51,507 nucleotides of DNA from Pelargonium x hortorum. Lineage: Eukaryota; Streptophyta; Magnoliopsida; Geraniales; Geraniaceae. Of this stretch, positions 25,498 through 38,100 are shown in pieces; within the stretch, counting starts at the first letter, position 1; every line of letters starts with the position of its first letter. The notes below the pieces were generated by a model. That model saw only the letters and a program-made list of their open reading frames with translations. It was not told the origin of the DNA and made no database searches. The DNA lies in the NCBI GenBank assembly GCA_036897525.1, contig JAYMTJ010000073.1, positions 1 through 51,507 on the forward strand, given 5' to 3'. Made by a program: the position numbers and the translations under genes.

Positions 25498-27840
25498 ACA
25501 AACTTCTTTTTACATTTTACAGAAAATTCACTTTTGGAATTGAAAAACCAGAAACCATAGGAAACCAAACCCCTTATTTATATAATTCTAATTACCCTGA
25601 AAAATCCTAAACTAAAGCAGAGATAGCAAATCCTAGAATTCCCAAGAACTTTGCACTTACGAAGAATAAGGATACAAAAGCGACAAAGAGTCAAAATCCT
25701 AGAACTATATAAGATTAAGGAAAAACCCAGTAATTATTAGTAATTATGAAATCTCTAACAAGTCTAATAAGAAATAAGATGTTTGGGATTTATTGTCTGT
25801 CGAAACGAGAGAGAAATTCCATTACTGTGAGAAAGGTATTGGGAGAGCTTTTGCTTGGGCTGCTTGGGCTATTTACAGAATAACTCCTTACTAGAGTCTT
25901 CCTTATTTCTTTGTTATGGGTATTTAGAATTTGTATATAATATATGATATGGTGCTTTATTAGGATTAACTACTTGTATCTTCTGCTATCTGGAGACCCT
26001 AGCGATACCATCATCTACGGATAGGATACACTTTTTCTTTCTGTATATTCTGGAAAATGAGTTCTCCTTTGACAGCTATTGTCACACTTATTCGCTCTAG
26101 AAATAGAATCTGGGTTTCTGTTATCCTATCAGCTTAGATCGGAATCCTTTCTATAAGAGACAAGATAAACTTGCTTACTAAAGTAAAGAGATGCCTCCAT
26201 TAGAACAGAACAATTCCTTTGCTTTCTATCCGCTCCACTTGAAAGCTGCGCCTCCCATTAGCATGATAGAGTTAGCTAGGAAGACCCCTTGTTTAGAGAA
26301 CCATTCCCTTTGAGATAGTTTCAAATAAGATAGCTTAAAGTTGATGTTTCAATATTTATCTTGGAGATGAAAAATTCGAGTTAGGGTGCCTCTGTGGGCG
26401 TTCCCTATCATAAGAATTTACTGTAGTTTTTAAGATACCCTTTTGGGGGTTTGTAATTCCCATCCATCGGTTTAATAGGAAGGAAGTCCTCCTTACTTTC
26501 CTCTTCTTGCCCGTAGCTTATTGTTAAGGAGGAGTTAGCCTAATATAGTGAATATAACTACTTACAATTGGAAGACCACTCTTCAACTTCAAATTGTAAC
26601 TCTTTAAATTAAAAGGACCCTTATACTACTATACTTAAATTGTTTACCTATGAGAGAAAGCCTTGGGGAACCCCTACAAAGTTTATCGAATTTCTTCTTT
26701 TATTCTTTAATTTCAACAGAATCCCGATTTACTTATCCTTATAAAGACCCATAAAACCATACTTACATTATATATCCATATCTACGGAAATTGGGGAGTC
26801 ACCTGTATTACCTGGCTTTAAAGACTTACTTATTGCTGCTCTTGTAGGTAGATAGGGAACTCTTATATAGTCTTTGCTTAGTAAGTATCTTTATTCTCTG
26901 GAAAAACTGAAATGCTTATAAGCTGGAAAAACGGCAAACAAACACTGGAGCATCTATGACTTGTATACCTCTCACCTGCTATAAATACGAGTCTAACTGA
27001 GGAGAGATACCTGGAGTCTTCTAATGGTGCTAACGTTGCTAATTCATATGTACACGTACTTAATAGCTATAGGAGTTTCCTAGTTTAGTTGTCGAAAGTA
27101 CTAGTCCTAAGAAGAATTCCTCTTTGTAACCCGGATACTATAAAATACAAGAAACATGAAAGCTATTCCCCTCTTGCTTGACTTGATTGTTAAAACTTTC
27201 CCTTGTTCAAATGAAATACAATAGAAAAAAAGAAAGCTTAATATTAAACTTTTAATTTTGGGATACACTCGGCCCTTTAGAATCAATATTTACTATGTTA
27301 TATAAAGGGCCAGATTTTAGAGGGAGTATGCCCAGGTAATTTATATATGCTAAGCTAATAAACTTAAAATTTGTTTTTCCCTTGAGTTACAAGACTAGTC
27401 AATTTCTATAAAACCGCCTTAAGTTCAGAATTACTGTGCTATCTTTTTGGTGAAAGGCATAAAAGCATTTTCTCTTTCTAGGTCGCGGAGACAAAATAGT
27501 TGTAACGCGAGCAAAAAAGAAGATAAAATAAAAAAGTTCAAAATTAAGGACTACTAAAGAGAAAAATTTAGCGGCAAAGATTGGCTATCCGCTAAGATCT
27601 CTCTTTTTGAACTAGGTTCTCTTCTTTGTTGATTGACTCAATTTCAATTCTGAGTATGTATATAAGATCTCAGAGATCTTTATTAACCAGATTGAGCCTC
27701 CTAAAACGAATCTATCTAAGTAGTCTACTCTCTCTTTTTCTATTCCGAAATTGAAATTCAGTAGAAGACTCACTTTCTTAATTACACAATTAAACGGGGA
27801 TCTTTTGGTTCGCTCTTGGTTTTTAGATAATTAGGTTGTT

Positions 27841-27910
27841 GGCACTCTGGTTGTGCAATCGTGGCAAATATCTGTAACCTAACCGGCTCAGGTTCGAAAC
27901 AGTATAAGCA
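27841..27910 (+). pseudogene. tRNA relic, possibly trnN(GUU)-like
   Basis: tctgtaacctaaccgg followed by ctcaggttcgaaac resembles the anticodon-to-T-arm part of organellar asparagine tRNAs (ctgttaac, then ggtcgtaggttcgaatcc). A base is missing in the anticodon loop, and the D-arm and acceptor stem are not recognisable. It is a decayed copy at best. Confidence 0.35.
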
Positions 27911-30900
27911 AAGGTTAGGATATTGAAAATCCGGAATTATACTACATTTACCGTGTAATTAGAAGAAAGAAGTTTTCAGAAAGTATATCAACTGCTTCCC
28001 TCAGTCTTTTTCTTGCCAAAAGTGTTACCGCTAATAGGACCCGAACCCGCGGAATTTTCAACCGGATTTCTGTTTTAAGATCGAAATGCCTTTAACACAG
28101 GAAAGTAGTACAAGAAAAAATTCTATGATAAGAGACCTCGTAAAACTCTTTAGACAAGAATTTTTAGAATTTAGCTATAACTTACTTTATAGATAGCATG
28201 TAGTCTCGATTAGACTTCTACCATATGTAAACTTAATTAAAGTTGTAAGCTAATAGGAGACTCCTGGCATACCATTTCGCTTTTCAGAGTACAACTTTAT
28301 CTAAGCGATTCTGACTCCCTGTGGCTTAGAATGAAAAAGTTTAGGCAATCCCTATTAATAGGGGCAGTTTAAGCTTTAAGTTTTATATACCTACCAAGAA
28401 GCACTTATTATAAGGAAGCACCCCTCGTAAGCGTGGTATATGCGCAGGGGTAATCAAAACTTTACATTTTAGTGGAACTCACCTTGAAAGGAATAAATCT
28501 CTTGTTAAATATTTGGCGAGTAACTTACACTAAATAAGGATAGAATAAATCTATTTCAGCATTTCTTGCAATCTTGTGGTAAATAGGCCTGATAAATACG
28601 TTACTAATATTGAAATCCATTTGAAGACTCAGCCATAGTATTTACATGTAAAAGGAGAAACCAGCCTCTTTAATAAAGGAAAAATTGTAATAAAATAACA
28701 AGGATAAACTTTCATTAAAACACTTGATTGCTCTTTTCAGAGATAAGCCTATTCAAATCCAAGGACTTCGCACCTGCCTGTTCCGCAACGGAACTTCTCA
28801 ATTATGTTTTTACCAGGGAGAACTTAAAAAAGTCAAAGGCAATAGAAATATATTATAAGCAGTCATAAACCCTTTTGGAGATACCGAATACACAAAAAGA
28901 AAGGTAGGGCGCTGTCTATAACAACTCAAAAACACTATTCAAGAATTGGTCTACATCCCGGTAGTATAACAATATCCCTTTCACCTTGATTGAAGCTTTC
29001 AAACAAGAAATTCTTATAAAAGCAACCTGTTTTTGTCGTCATAAGTTAAAGTCTAATTACCCCAACCAAGTGCAAATCATGAACCAATAAATAAGCATTC
29101 TCTACGGATAACTCAAATCCGCAAGACAGCCTAGCCTCGGAAATCCTGGTATAATTCCCAACCTTGAGTCAGGAACGCCATATACGAGGACTGGGCGCAT
29201 ACTCTAAATTTCGTTTAATGTTTTATTTTAGAAATTCTTTAAGACATTCTTAGGGCGCAGCAGGAGAAGTTTTATTCCTTGATCCCCTATAAAGTACCTG
29301 AGCTTTACTTATTTCTTTATGTTTTTACCTATGACAACTCTACTCTTATTCCGATTCTGTAATTTCTAATCCATAAAAGTCAATTCTCTTTTCTTGGATT
29401 CACACACCACTTACCAGGATAAACACTTCCAGATTCCTTGTATCTAACTACAAAAAAAACTTCTTTTGTACCAACAGTTTTCTTTTGTATATTTGTTTCT
29501 CCCCCGATTCCAGCTCTTTAATTTAATAGGCGCAGTACCTCAATAAGCGAAAACAAAAAAGTTTAGTAAAATAGGGTTAGATAGATATATCTTGTTTAAT
29601 TCTATTTTTATAGTCTGACGGTACAGAGAAACCGAAGAGTAGGGACCGCTTTTTATAGATTGTTAGGTTTCTACCTTGATTTGCTACATCTTAACTTAAA
29701 GTACACGTCAGGAGGCATACTACCTTTTCTTTAACCGGGTTTTACAAAATCAGGATTGCCTCCTTACTTAAATAAGGGGATTTTCTACTGCGTCAATAGG
29801 CATAGTATGTTTTGAATTAGGGAAATTTTTGAAAATCTTTATTTGGGATTGGAATGAAAAAGGCGCTCTCCTGGGCAGTATGAAGGACCTCTTTATATAT
29901 GTATCGCACCTCTGAGTGGGACCCTACAGGAGGCGGGAATACACTTAGATTCATAAGAATGCTTGTTTTGACCTTATTAAGGTTTGGCTATAACTACAAA
30001 TTAGAAATGCATTATCTGTCCTGCAAAGTGGGGTACCTTTTAAATGAAATATATTAGAATATTAAGAATAAATAGTTTTTTAGGGGGTTTACAAAGGCAT
30101 AGGGAGTCCGGGTAAAAAGGGTCGAAGTTTATATCTAATCTTGCTTAAATTGTACCAAGGGGGTACTTTTGTATACCCTTGATTTTTTTTATTCTGTACT
30201 GAACAACTTATAGGGATTGCTGCTTACGAAAGAATGGGACCTCCCTTAAATTAAAGGATCGCTTGCAGCATTAAAATTTCATTAGGGTACCCCTACCCTA
30301 GTTGAGAAATATATGCTTATAAAAAATAGGCGCAGCTAAAGACTTGTCAACAAGATTGTACGGGGTTACCTCTTTGTTATGTATTAGCCCCCAACCGAAG
30401 ATATAAAGTTTAAAACATTCCTAGGACTATCCGCTCGGAATCAAACTCTCTCCTAAGTGAGATAACCCTTGCTTTAGCTACAACAAATAGAATCTATCCT
30501 TTTTTAATCCATAGCATTGGAACAATTACTCTTTTATCAGATTAGTTACTGGTTTAGCTTGTTTCCAATATATTACTAATTTCAAGATGATTCTAGGGTT
30601 AGGACTGGTAAGTAAAAGCCCTATTACTAAACTCTCTTTGTAATCAACGGAGCCAAGTCCATTTACTAACTAAGAAAAACAACTCCGACGACGGTATAAC
30701 TAAATAGCTAAGGAGTTCTTAATTTGACCCTAAAACACCCCTTGATAAAGAATTTTTATACACACTATAGAGCTTCCTTGTTATCCTGTCATATAGTCTA
30801 TAGTCCTCCTAAAGAAATAGCTGGAATTGGAGAAACTTTAACTTGTCTCTATGAAAATGAAATATTAAAATCAACGCTAGGAAGGGAAAACTAAGTAAGT

Positions 30901-33149
30901 GTATTGTGGTGTATTGTGTAAGCGCAGGCTACCTACAGCTTTATACTTTATACATAAATCATTTTTGTTTCGTTATTGTTAAGTGAAAGCTTCTACTCTA
31001 CAAAAGAGTTCAATATTGTTCTATATTGAAGTATGTAACTTGTAGCCTTAGTATTTAGTCTCGAGAACCCTTTCTTTATACTGCTCTCCTTTTTCTTTTT
31101 AGAATAGGGGATGAGCTTCTAATATAGTAGTTAATTATACTACAGGGATAAGGGCTTCGATGAAACATAAGTTGAGCTAGCACACAAATCTTTTATAAGT
31201 AGTATAAACTTATCATAAATATATGGGGACTTTTTAGGGCAAAGCTCAGGGAAAAACCTAACATTTTTTTTTACACAACTTTCTTTTTCTAACATATTAA
31301 TTACCTTTTCTTTTGAGTTTAAAATAGGAATTTTACAAGAAGTAAGTCTACTATAATGGAAAGAAATATAGCAGCTTTTAGGTGCTAAGAATTAAGTAAA
31401 GTTTCAAATAATGCGTGGGTAGAAGAGTTTTGCTGTATCAGATATTTCAGGTTAACAAAGGACAGGGCCCAGACGGATAGTTAGTAGCTTTTCAGCTTAT
31501 GAGTTAGGAACTGGGTTCTATTCTTTTTTTAGTGGAGTTCTGAAATACAGGTTAGATTAAAAGATTTCCAGCTTTAGCCTTAGTTTTACTATCTCAATTA
31601 TCTTTAGAAAAGCATCAATCCAAGAGTCACTTCTCATTTAGAACGATACTTGATGGTTCAAAACCAGCTTTACTTAAACCTTAGGTTTTTAGAAGGAATT
31701 CTCCTGATTAATAAATAATGTAATTATTGTGACTGTAGGGGGTCAGATGAGCGAAGCTACAAGAATTGCAAGGCAAGTCCTTTAGTGCTGCTTTAGGAAG
31801 GACCTCTTTTCTTTTCTTAACGTCTCCTTTATTAGCGTGGAGTGAGACAGTTTTAGAGGCAAATCATAAGGAAATATTCTAGATAATTTAGCTTTTAAGT
31901 ATCTAACTTTATCTTGAGTAAATAATTTGAATTTGTGATATATATCTTACACTACTACGACCCCCTGAGCCTTAAAATAATTTCAGAAAAAACTCCCTTT
32001 CTTATCTTCATAGGTATTTCCCGTTTCCTCTTATCAAGGAGCTTTCCTTTAATACAACAATGGCGATAACCCAACGAGGGGAGGCCTAGTGTCTAGTTTT
32101 TATACAAAAAGTTGCCCTATATCTATTCTCAGTAATTAGGCTAAAAGGTTAGGCTTTCTTTTGAATAGGAATCCCCGGCTTTTTTAGATATCTAACAAAT
32201 AAAAAGAAACTTAAGAAACCCTTCTACTTTTTTTTAGACTTTACCGTATTTTTAAGGCCCTAGAAATATTTTAGCTTTAAGAGCTGGGATAATAAAACAT
32301 TTTATTATAATTAGGCGGAACTAAAAAAGGAAAGGGATCCCTTAATAGCACTCGAACCCTCTACCTACTGACGAGAAAAGCCTTAAAAAGAGAAATATAC
32401 TAAAAAGCTCCAGATACCCCGGTAAACATAAAGGAATAAAATAGTTTGACCAATATCTACATACAATAAAAGCCCTTAATTTTCATAAAGCACAGGAAAG
32501 GTTTCTAAATCCAAATATGCCGATTTAATAGGAATTCCTAACGAGAGTTATAGGTAGTGTAATTATCTTTACTTATTGTATCTGGGTATAGATAATAAAT
32601 AGTTATAGATAGTTGTTAAGCTGCTTCTATTCTGAATTACTTTACTTTAGTTTATTCCCGTTTTGTTTATTGGAATCAGAAACAAACAAATGACTCTACT
32701 TTAGTTCTTTAACTCCCGATTATCAGGAATTGGAAACCCTGTAACCAAAAGAACATGAAAACAAAACCCTGACTTTACAGCTACACACCACCTCTAAATT
32801 AGGAAAATTCAGGAAGAAACGAATAAACAAAAAAAAGACTGTACTTTTGTAAAGGCAAGCATTATATAAGTATTAAGTGAGATTTAGTCCTAACTATCTT
32901 GTTTTCTCTAAGTCTTTTTTCGTAGCAGTTTAATACATTGAAATCAATTTTCTTATTCACCTATTTATTTTTAACTAAAAGGGGGGTTATATTTATATGT
33001 TTAGACCCCACCTTTGAAAGGGGGAATCCTAGTATTGCGTCGAAACTAGAGAATCACTTAGGTAGAATTTCTTTTTTGTAATTAGGAACCTCCTCTATAC
33101 TTACTGTACTGAATTTGAGTTATTGAAATAAATATAGTAAAGGCGCTTA
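27911..33149. other. Gene-free AT-rich spacer
   Basis: No open frame exceeds 60 codons on either strand over more than 5 kb. On the minus strand at about 28,022-28,090 a T-arm-like gcgggttcgggtcc occurs, and at about 32,340-32,400 agggttcgagtgc occurs; both are too isolated to call. No other feature is seen. Confidence 0.4.
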
Positions 33150-33220
33150 GAAATATGGATTGGAAGAGCAAAGGACTGAGAATCCTTGAGGTCAGTGGTT
33201 CCAAGTCCCCCCCTGCCACA
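33150..33220 (+). pseudogene. tRNA relic, mitochondrial trnF-like
   Basis: agagcaaaggactgagaatc followed by cttgaggtcagtggttccaagtcc follows the D-arm, anticodon arm and T-arm of plant mitochondrial phenylalanine tRNA (agagcaaaggactgaaaatc, then cttgtgtcagtggttcgaatcc). The anticodon stem aagga/tcctt is intact but the loop reads GAG at the anticodon in place of GAA. The D-arm is shortened and the T-stem and acceptor stem are damaged. This is the best-preserved organellar tRNA trace in the window. Confidence 0.5.
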
Positions 33221-33514
33221 TTTAAAAGAATAAAATAAGAAAGAACACCTTTCTGATGTATGGACCAGAATTAGACTAACAATTAAAAATGAATTTAAAG
33301 GGCATTTTAAGACTCAAGTAAGTAATTTCTTATAAGCCTTCCAAAATAGAAATTGATTTATATAGAATAGGAATAGCTAGGGTTTTAGTGAGTAGTTGAA
33401 CCAGTATATGGAAAGAATTTACTAGATTTAATTTCACCTACGTTTATGTATACCAAGCTTAAGTATGGCCACCTAATAACTATAACAACTAAAAAAAGTA
33501 AGGAGGTCTTTGTT

Positions 33515-33566
33515 TGGGATTATAGCTAATGGGGCTTGAACCGGAAGCTTTCCCATCTGAAGCTTT
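33515..33566 (-). pseudogene. tRNA 3'-end relic, possibly trnD-like
   Basis: Read on the minus strand, the segment gives ggaaagcttccggttcaagc followed by cccattag, close to the T-arm and 3' end of organellar aspartate tRNA (ggaagctgcgggttcgagcc, then ccgtcag). Only the 3' half is recognisable. It lies about 300 bp from the trnF-like relic, on the opposite strand. Confidence 0.3.
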
Positions 33567-35067
33567 TACTTGGTATCTAAAATTTCTTTACTTTTTTACT
33601 AGGTTTTATTGCCCCGGAAACCCAATTTATTTGGGGTGCTCCAGACAAGAGGACTTCATTTCAAAATTCTGTGGAAACTCGACTAGAAAATGTAAAAAAC
33701 TTCACTAAAAGTACTGAAGTAGCTTGCATAAAAAAAAAGAGAAACTAAGGCTTGATATCTATCTATTAACCAATAAAGAGAGTTTAAAATTATGAATAAT
33801 AAAGATTTTTGAATCTGCTTACCAAGAGCAAGAGCTCGGGATTTCTATTTTAAGTGCGTAATTTACAGTGCTTTTAGAGGGAGCTGTGAGCAGTCCAGTG
33901 CTTGCTGGCACCCGTTCAGACTTCACTCCTTGTATTAGGTCATAACAGATTTGTACTTCTACAGAAAAACTCCTCCTCAAGGTTCTCCTATTTTGTTGTA
34001 GTCCCGGAAATGAAAGCGAAAATCTACTTAAGTTACAGACCAAAGAGTCCTAGGCAGCCCAGCCTGCCGAAAAGTTATTTGATTTTAGGGGAGGATCTTC
34101 TGTCGTTGTGCAGTTCTAAAAGAATGATACTGAATGAAATGAAATATAGAGTTCCCGTGTCCTGTATACTATACATTTTTTTGTGAGAAAAAGGGGAACC
34201 TGTATAATGTAAGAGCTCCGCTTCGGATCTGATTTTAATTACTGGATAGTACATTTTCCATATCATAACAAAACCCAACTAAAGGATTGATTGATGCAGT
34301 CCTAAATTGAATAGGCCTTTCCGCTTTGCATCCTGTACTTTTAAAGGGTTGTTTTTTGTAACTAGGGAAAGGACCTAGCAGAGCAGTAGGAAGATAAAGA
34401 GTATTTTACTACTATCCTACTCCATGTGATGTGCCACTATCCTTATTTGGGCAGTAACTTCCTGTTATTAATATTAAAAAAGCCCCTTTCTTTTTGATAC
34501 TGGAAATCCTAATAATAAAAACCTACTGATTGAAGTAAGAGCTGCTATACAATTACAATTAGGAAGTTCAAGAAACATTTAACTCGCTTTGATTAGAAGC
34601 CCTTAATTAGGAGAGAAATTCCACTCGTTAAATTAAATAAGTTTCGTTGTAGTAAAGCAAGCACAGAATAAGTAAGGAATAGAAACAAAGTGAGTTGTTT
34701 ACCGAGCCTTGTGGTCTTGGATTTATAAGGATTGAATTATATGTAGAAGTTTGGGGTTTCTAATTGCTACGGATTTTTATGGCCGGAATTAATCACAGGC
34801 AGTAAAGTAAACGAAAACTTCATAGGCTTGTGTACAAAAAGAAACAGGAGTTCGATCCTTCTATCATAAAGTCTAAATTCGACTTCTGGGCTTCGCAACG
34901 GGATTCAAAGACTTAAGAATCGCAATTCTATACAAGAAAAAACCTATAGAATTTTTCTCTATAATGTCATTTATTGCTAGTTCAAGTACCCTTTATAAGT
35001 TTGTTTTTTTTACGTTTGATATTTTGTTTGCTACAGATACAGGAAAGCACTAACTAATAAGAAGTGA
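33567..35067. other. Gene-free spacer
   Basis: Overlapping open frames on both strands at about 33,819-34,278 reach 94 codons and sit in a patch of higher GC content, but no family is recognisable and the mirrored frames argue for chance. A T-arm-like caggagttcgatccttctatc lies near 34,845-34,865. Confidence 0.35.
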
Positions 35068-35106
35068 GCATTCCTCGTGTTCTATGGCTCTTATCGCTGA
35101 GGAGGA
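35068..35106 (+). repeat. Short dispersed repeat C, copy 2
   Basis: This is the partner of 25,458-25,497, sharing attcctc, tctatgg, cttatc and ggagga in order. Confidence 0.45.
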
Positions 35107-38100
35107 TCTAACCCTAGCGGGTCTTTTTATTAATCACCCTTACCGACTGAAAGATACTGAAGAAGATTATTGATTGCTAGGAGTATACTAGATAGTACAC
35201 GAACACTACAGACACCCATCTACTGACTTTACTTGTTCTGCATACTCGTTTTATTTACTTTGACTTACTTCGCACTGTATTCATAACCTTCTTACAAGCC
35301 TTAACATTAAGAGGAGATAGACTCTTCTTCCTCCTTGTAGCTATAATGGTTACGGGGCTTCTTAGTAGCTAGTACTTTCTTTGTATATAGCTATTCAAGT
35401 AGGGAAACACCTACTCCTTGTATGTCATATTGAAGTTAAGGAATAGGCCCACAAAAGTAGATAGTATTGGAGTACGGGCCAACTTTAGTCTTTTTGACAA
35501 TTAAAACTCTTAAAAATAATGAGTACAAACCGATTTTGACCAATGCCAAAGTTAATAAAAACTCTCGCCTTTATGACTTTTTTCGGGTACCTTTGCTTCT
35601 GCTACCAGTTTCGCGTGTGATTTCAAATATGCTTTTACTATTTACGAAAAGGGGGCCCTTTGAATTACAAAGAAGTAGATATCTGGTTATATTATAGGAA
35701 TCTCCTAAGTTAAAGAATCCTGCTTTTTTACAGATTCCAGGTAAGGCTTTCTACTTTCTAGCAAAAAAAAATTTGCCTTTATCCTATCCATATTTTCAAT
35801 ATTATCTTTGGAGCTACTACGCGAGGTTACTAACAGAAGAAATGCTAGAAACTCTAGGGCTTGACCTAGCTTTTTTTTTTAAGGACCCTTTATGAAATGA
35901 AATACCTAGAATTGAGATTGCCTTTTGTACCGGAACTCTACGTGTTTCCCCTATTAAACTATAAAGAGAAAGACTTTTCAGGAAAGAAATGAGATGGGGC
36001 TGGGCTTCTTCTTGGTAGGAGACTCCCTTATATCTGAATATATCTGAATTAATCTAATACTTTGAAGGTTCCCACAAAGGTTACATTTTCACGGGTTAAC
36101 AAAACCTTTCTAAACTGATTAGAATTTGGCGGGGGCTCTTACGGCATTTATAAAATAAAGAAGAAGTTCCTTAACAGGCACACAAAAAAACTTGTGAATT
36201 TGAGGTGGTATGAAATGAATAAAAAAGGCAAACTAACACTTGTATGGAAAGACCCTCGAAGTTCTAGTAAAGACCTTATGTAACAGCTAGATATTCTGTA
36301 TCCTTTGTTAGTGAACCTAGGATGCCTTTGTCAGCTGACAGACAATACCGGGGTTTTAGAAAAGAGGGAATCCCTGCAGTTACCCGAAACGGAGCTGTTC
36401 TTAAATCCCTTTTTATGCAGTCTAGTCTCCTCAAAATATTAAGTCACAACGAAGGGTCTATACTATTAAATAAAAAAGGGGCTAGGTTTTATGATTCTCG
36501 AATTTTACCCTACTAAGACTGACTTAAGAGGTTCCTGAACTAATTGTAACAGAATATTATACCTTCTTTGCTTTGTTGAGATGGAATGGAATAGATAGCA
36601 AATAAAGGAGAGAATCCAATTTGTATTAGTAGTATTCCTTAGTTTAAGATAGAAACCTGATCTAGATTCTACCTGTTTTGCAACTATGTATGTAAAGCTA
36701 GACCAGAATAGGGAAATAGGATAACTTGCTTGACAATTAAGTTCTATTACTATTAAGCAGGTGTAGCTAGATAACTGATCTAATGGATAAGCCGGCAAAG
36801 GAGTTAAAGATGCTATATTCGTTATAGAGACATGAGTAAATGAGTACAGTAAACTGCCTTTTATGTATGGTGGGACTAAGGCTTCGCCGTTGAGTGTAGC
36901 TAAGGGAATTGTACTATCTGTGTCATGTATGTTCCTAAACTAGTTCTAATGGAAAGAGATGCTGTTAATGAGAGAGCGAGCCTAAGGAAGTGTAGCTCAC
37001 AATGAGGCAAATAACAGAACTTATAGAATTTCTAAAGATAGCCAATACAGTTGTTTGGAAAGAAGGTGAACAGGTCTAAGCGGAAAAGCTGGCAAATAAA
37101 GCAATAACAGAATACTGAACCTACAAACTTGAAATCAAATTGTTCTTGTAAGTCTGTGGTCCATCTGACCTAAACTCATTAACTTGAAAGCAAGCCATTG
37201 ACACAGTTGTTGATGACACTAATGGAGGACAGGCTTTGTTAGGTCTTGGTAGAAATCCTTTATTTGTATTTGTTGTTGCTTAGCCAGTGTAGCTAATTTA
37301 TACTCCCACTAAACCAGATATGCCTGAAGGGCTGGATTAGTAGCCTGCGGCGAGATAGGGTAGGGGTAAACCCTAGCTTTATACAAGGAGCAAAAGTAGA
37401 ATAATAAAAAAACTAAGTAGAAAAGTTAATAAATTAGAAGGTCGTACAACCGGGCAGTTTGAAGCTAAGCTAGGGCACCCCCTTTTATTCTTTTAATGAA
37501 AAGAAAAAAGGATTCTGATTAAGTTTTAGAACTATAAAGGGGGTACCGGGCAACTATATAAGCTTCTAAAAAGGCTATTCACAATCCGCCGGTCTATTTT
37601 TCTTTTTATTCAGGCCAAACTTATAGGTTTACTCCTCAAAGGTGGTGGAATTTTATCTCCAAGCACAGGTTGTGTACAAATAAGTTGTAAAACGGCATGT
37701 AACTCTTCAAATAAAAAAGGGGTGCCTTGGATATAGAAATACAATTTGTTTGCTGTTATTATAGAATGAATATAGTAACTCTGCGTTACTTGGTTAGAGA
37801 AACTTAATCCTGAAGAATCTTGCCAGTATTAAGGAGCATGCATCATAATTTACAAGTATAGGGTTCCTATATAAGTGAATTTTAGGAATCCGTCGAAGAA
37901 AAAGAGTCTATAGGACACCGAATCTAAGCAATCACCTTTACTTTTAGGACTAGTAGTTATGTAAACCTGTGGCAGAGAAATACATAGGATTGTGTGCTTT
38001 TTTCACAGTAACAACTCTTACATAATTAAATTAATAATTATTAGTCGGTTGAAGCTTTAATTAGGCGTATCGCTTACTTGGAGAACACAAAACACAGTGG

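Larger units (their letters stand above)
22691..27840. other. Gene-free AT-rich spacer
   Basis: Open frames near 22,767-22,967 (plus) and 23,891-24,112 (minus) reach about 70 codons and match nothing I know. Two short segments, 25,292-25,320 and 25,458-25,497, recur further right in the window and are listed separately. A 9-bp tandem doublet (gcttgggct) lies at about 25,853-25,870. Nothing else stands out. Confidence 0.4.

Noticed and set aside
33819-34278. Overlapping open frames of up to 94 codons on both strands
   Set aside because: Mirrored frames in a slightly GC-richer patch with no recognisable protein are best explained by chance.
36505-36798. A 97-codon minus-strand frame near repeat B
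   Set aside because: No recognisable motif, and it overlaps dispersed-repeat sequence; not supportable as a gene.
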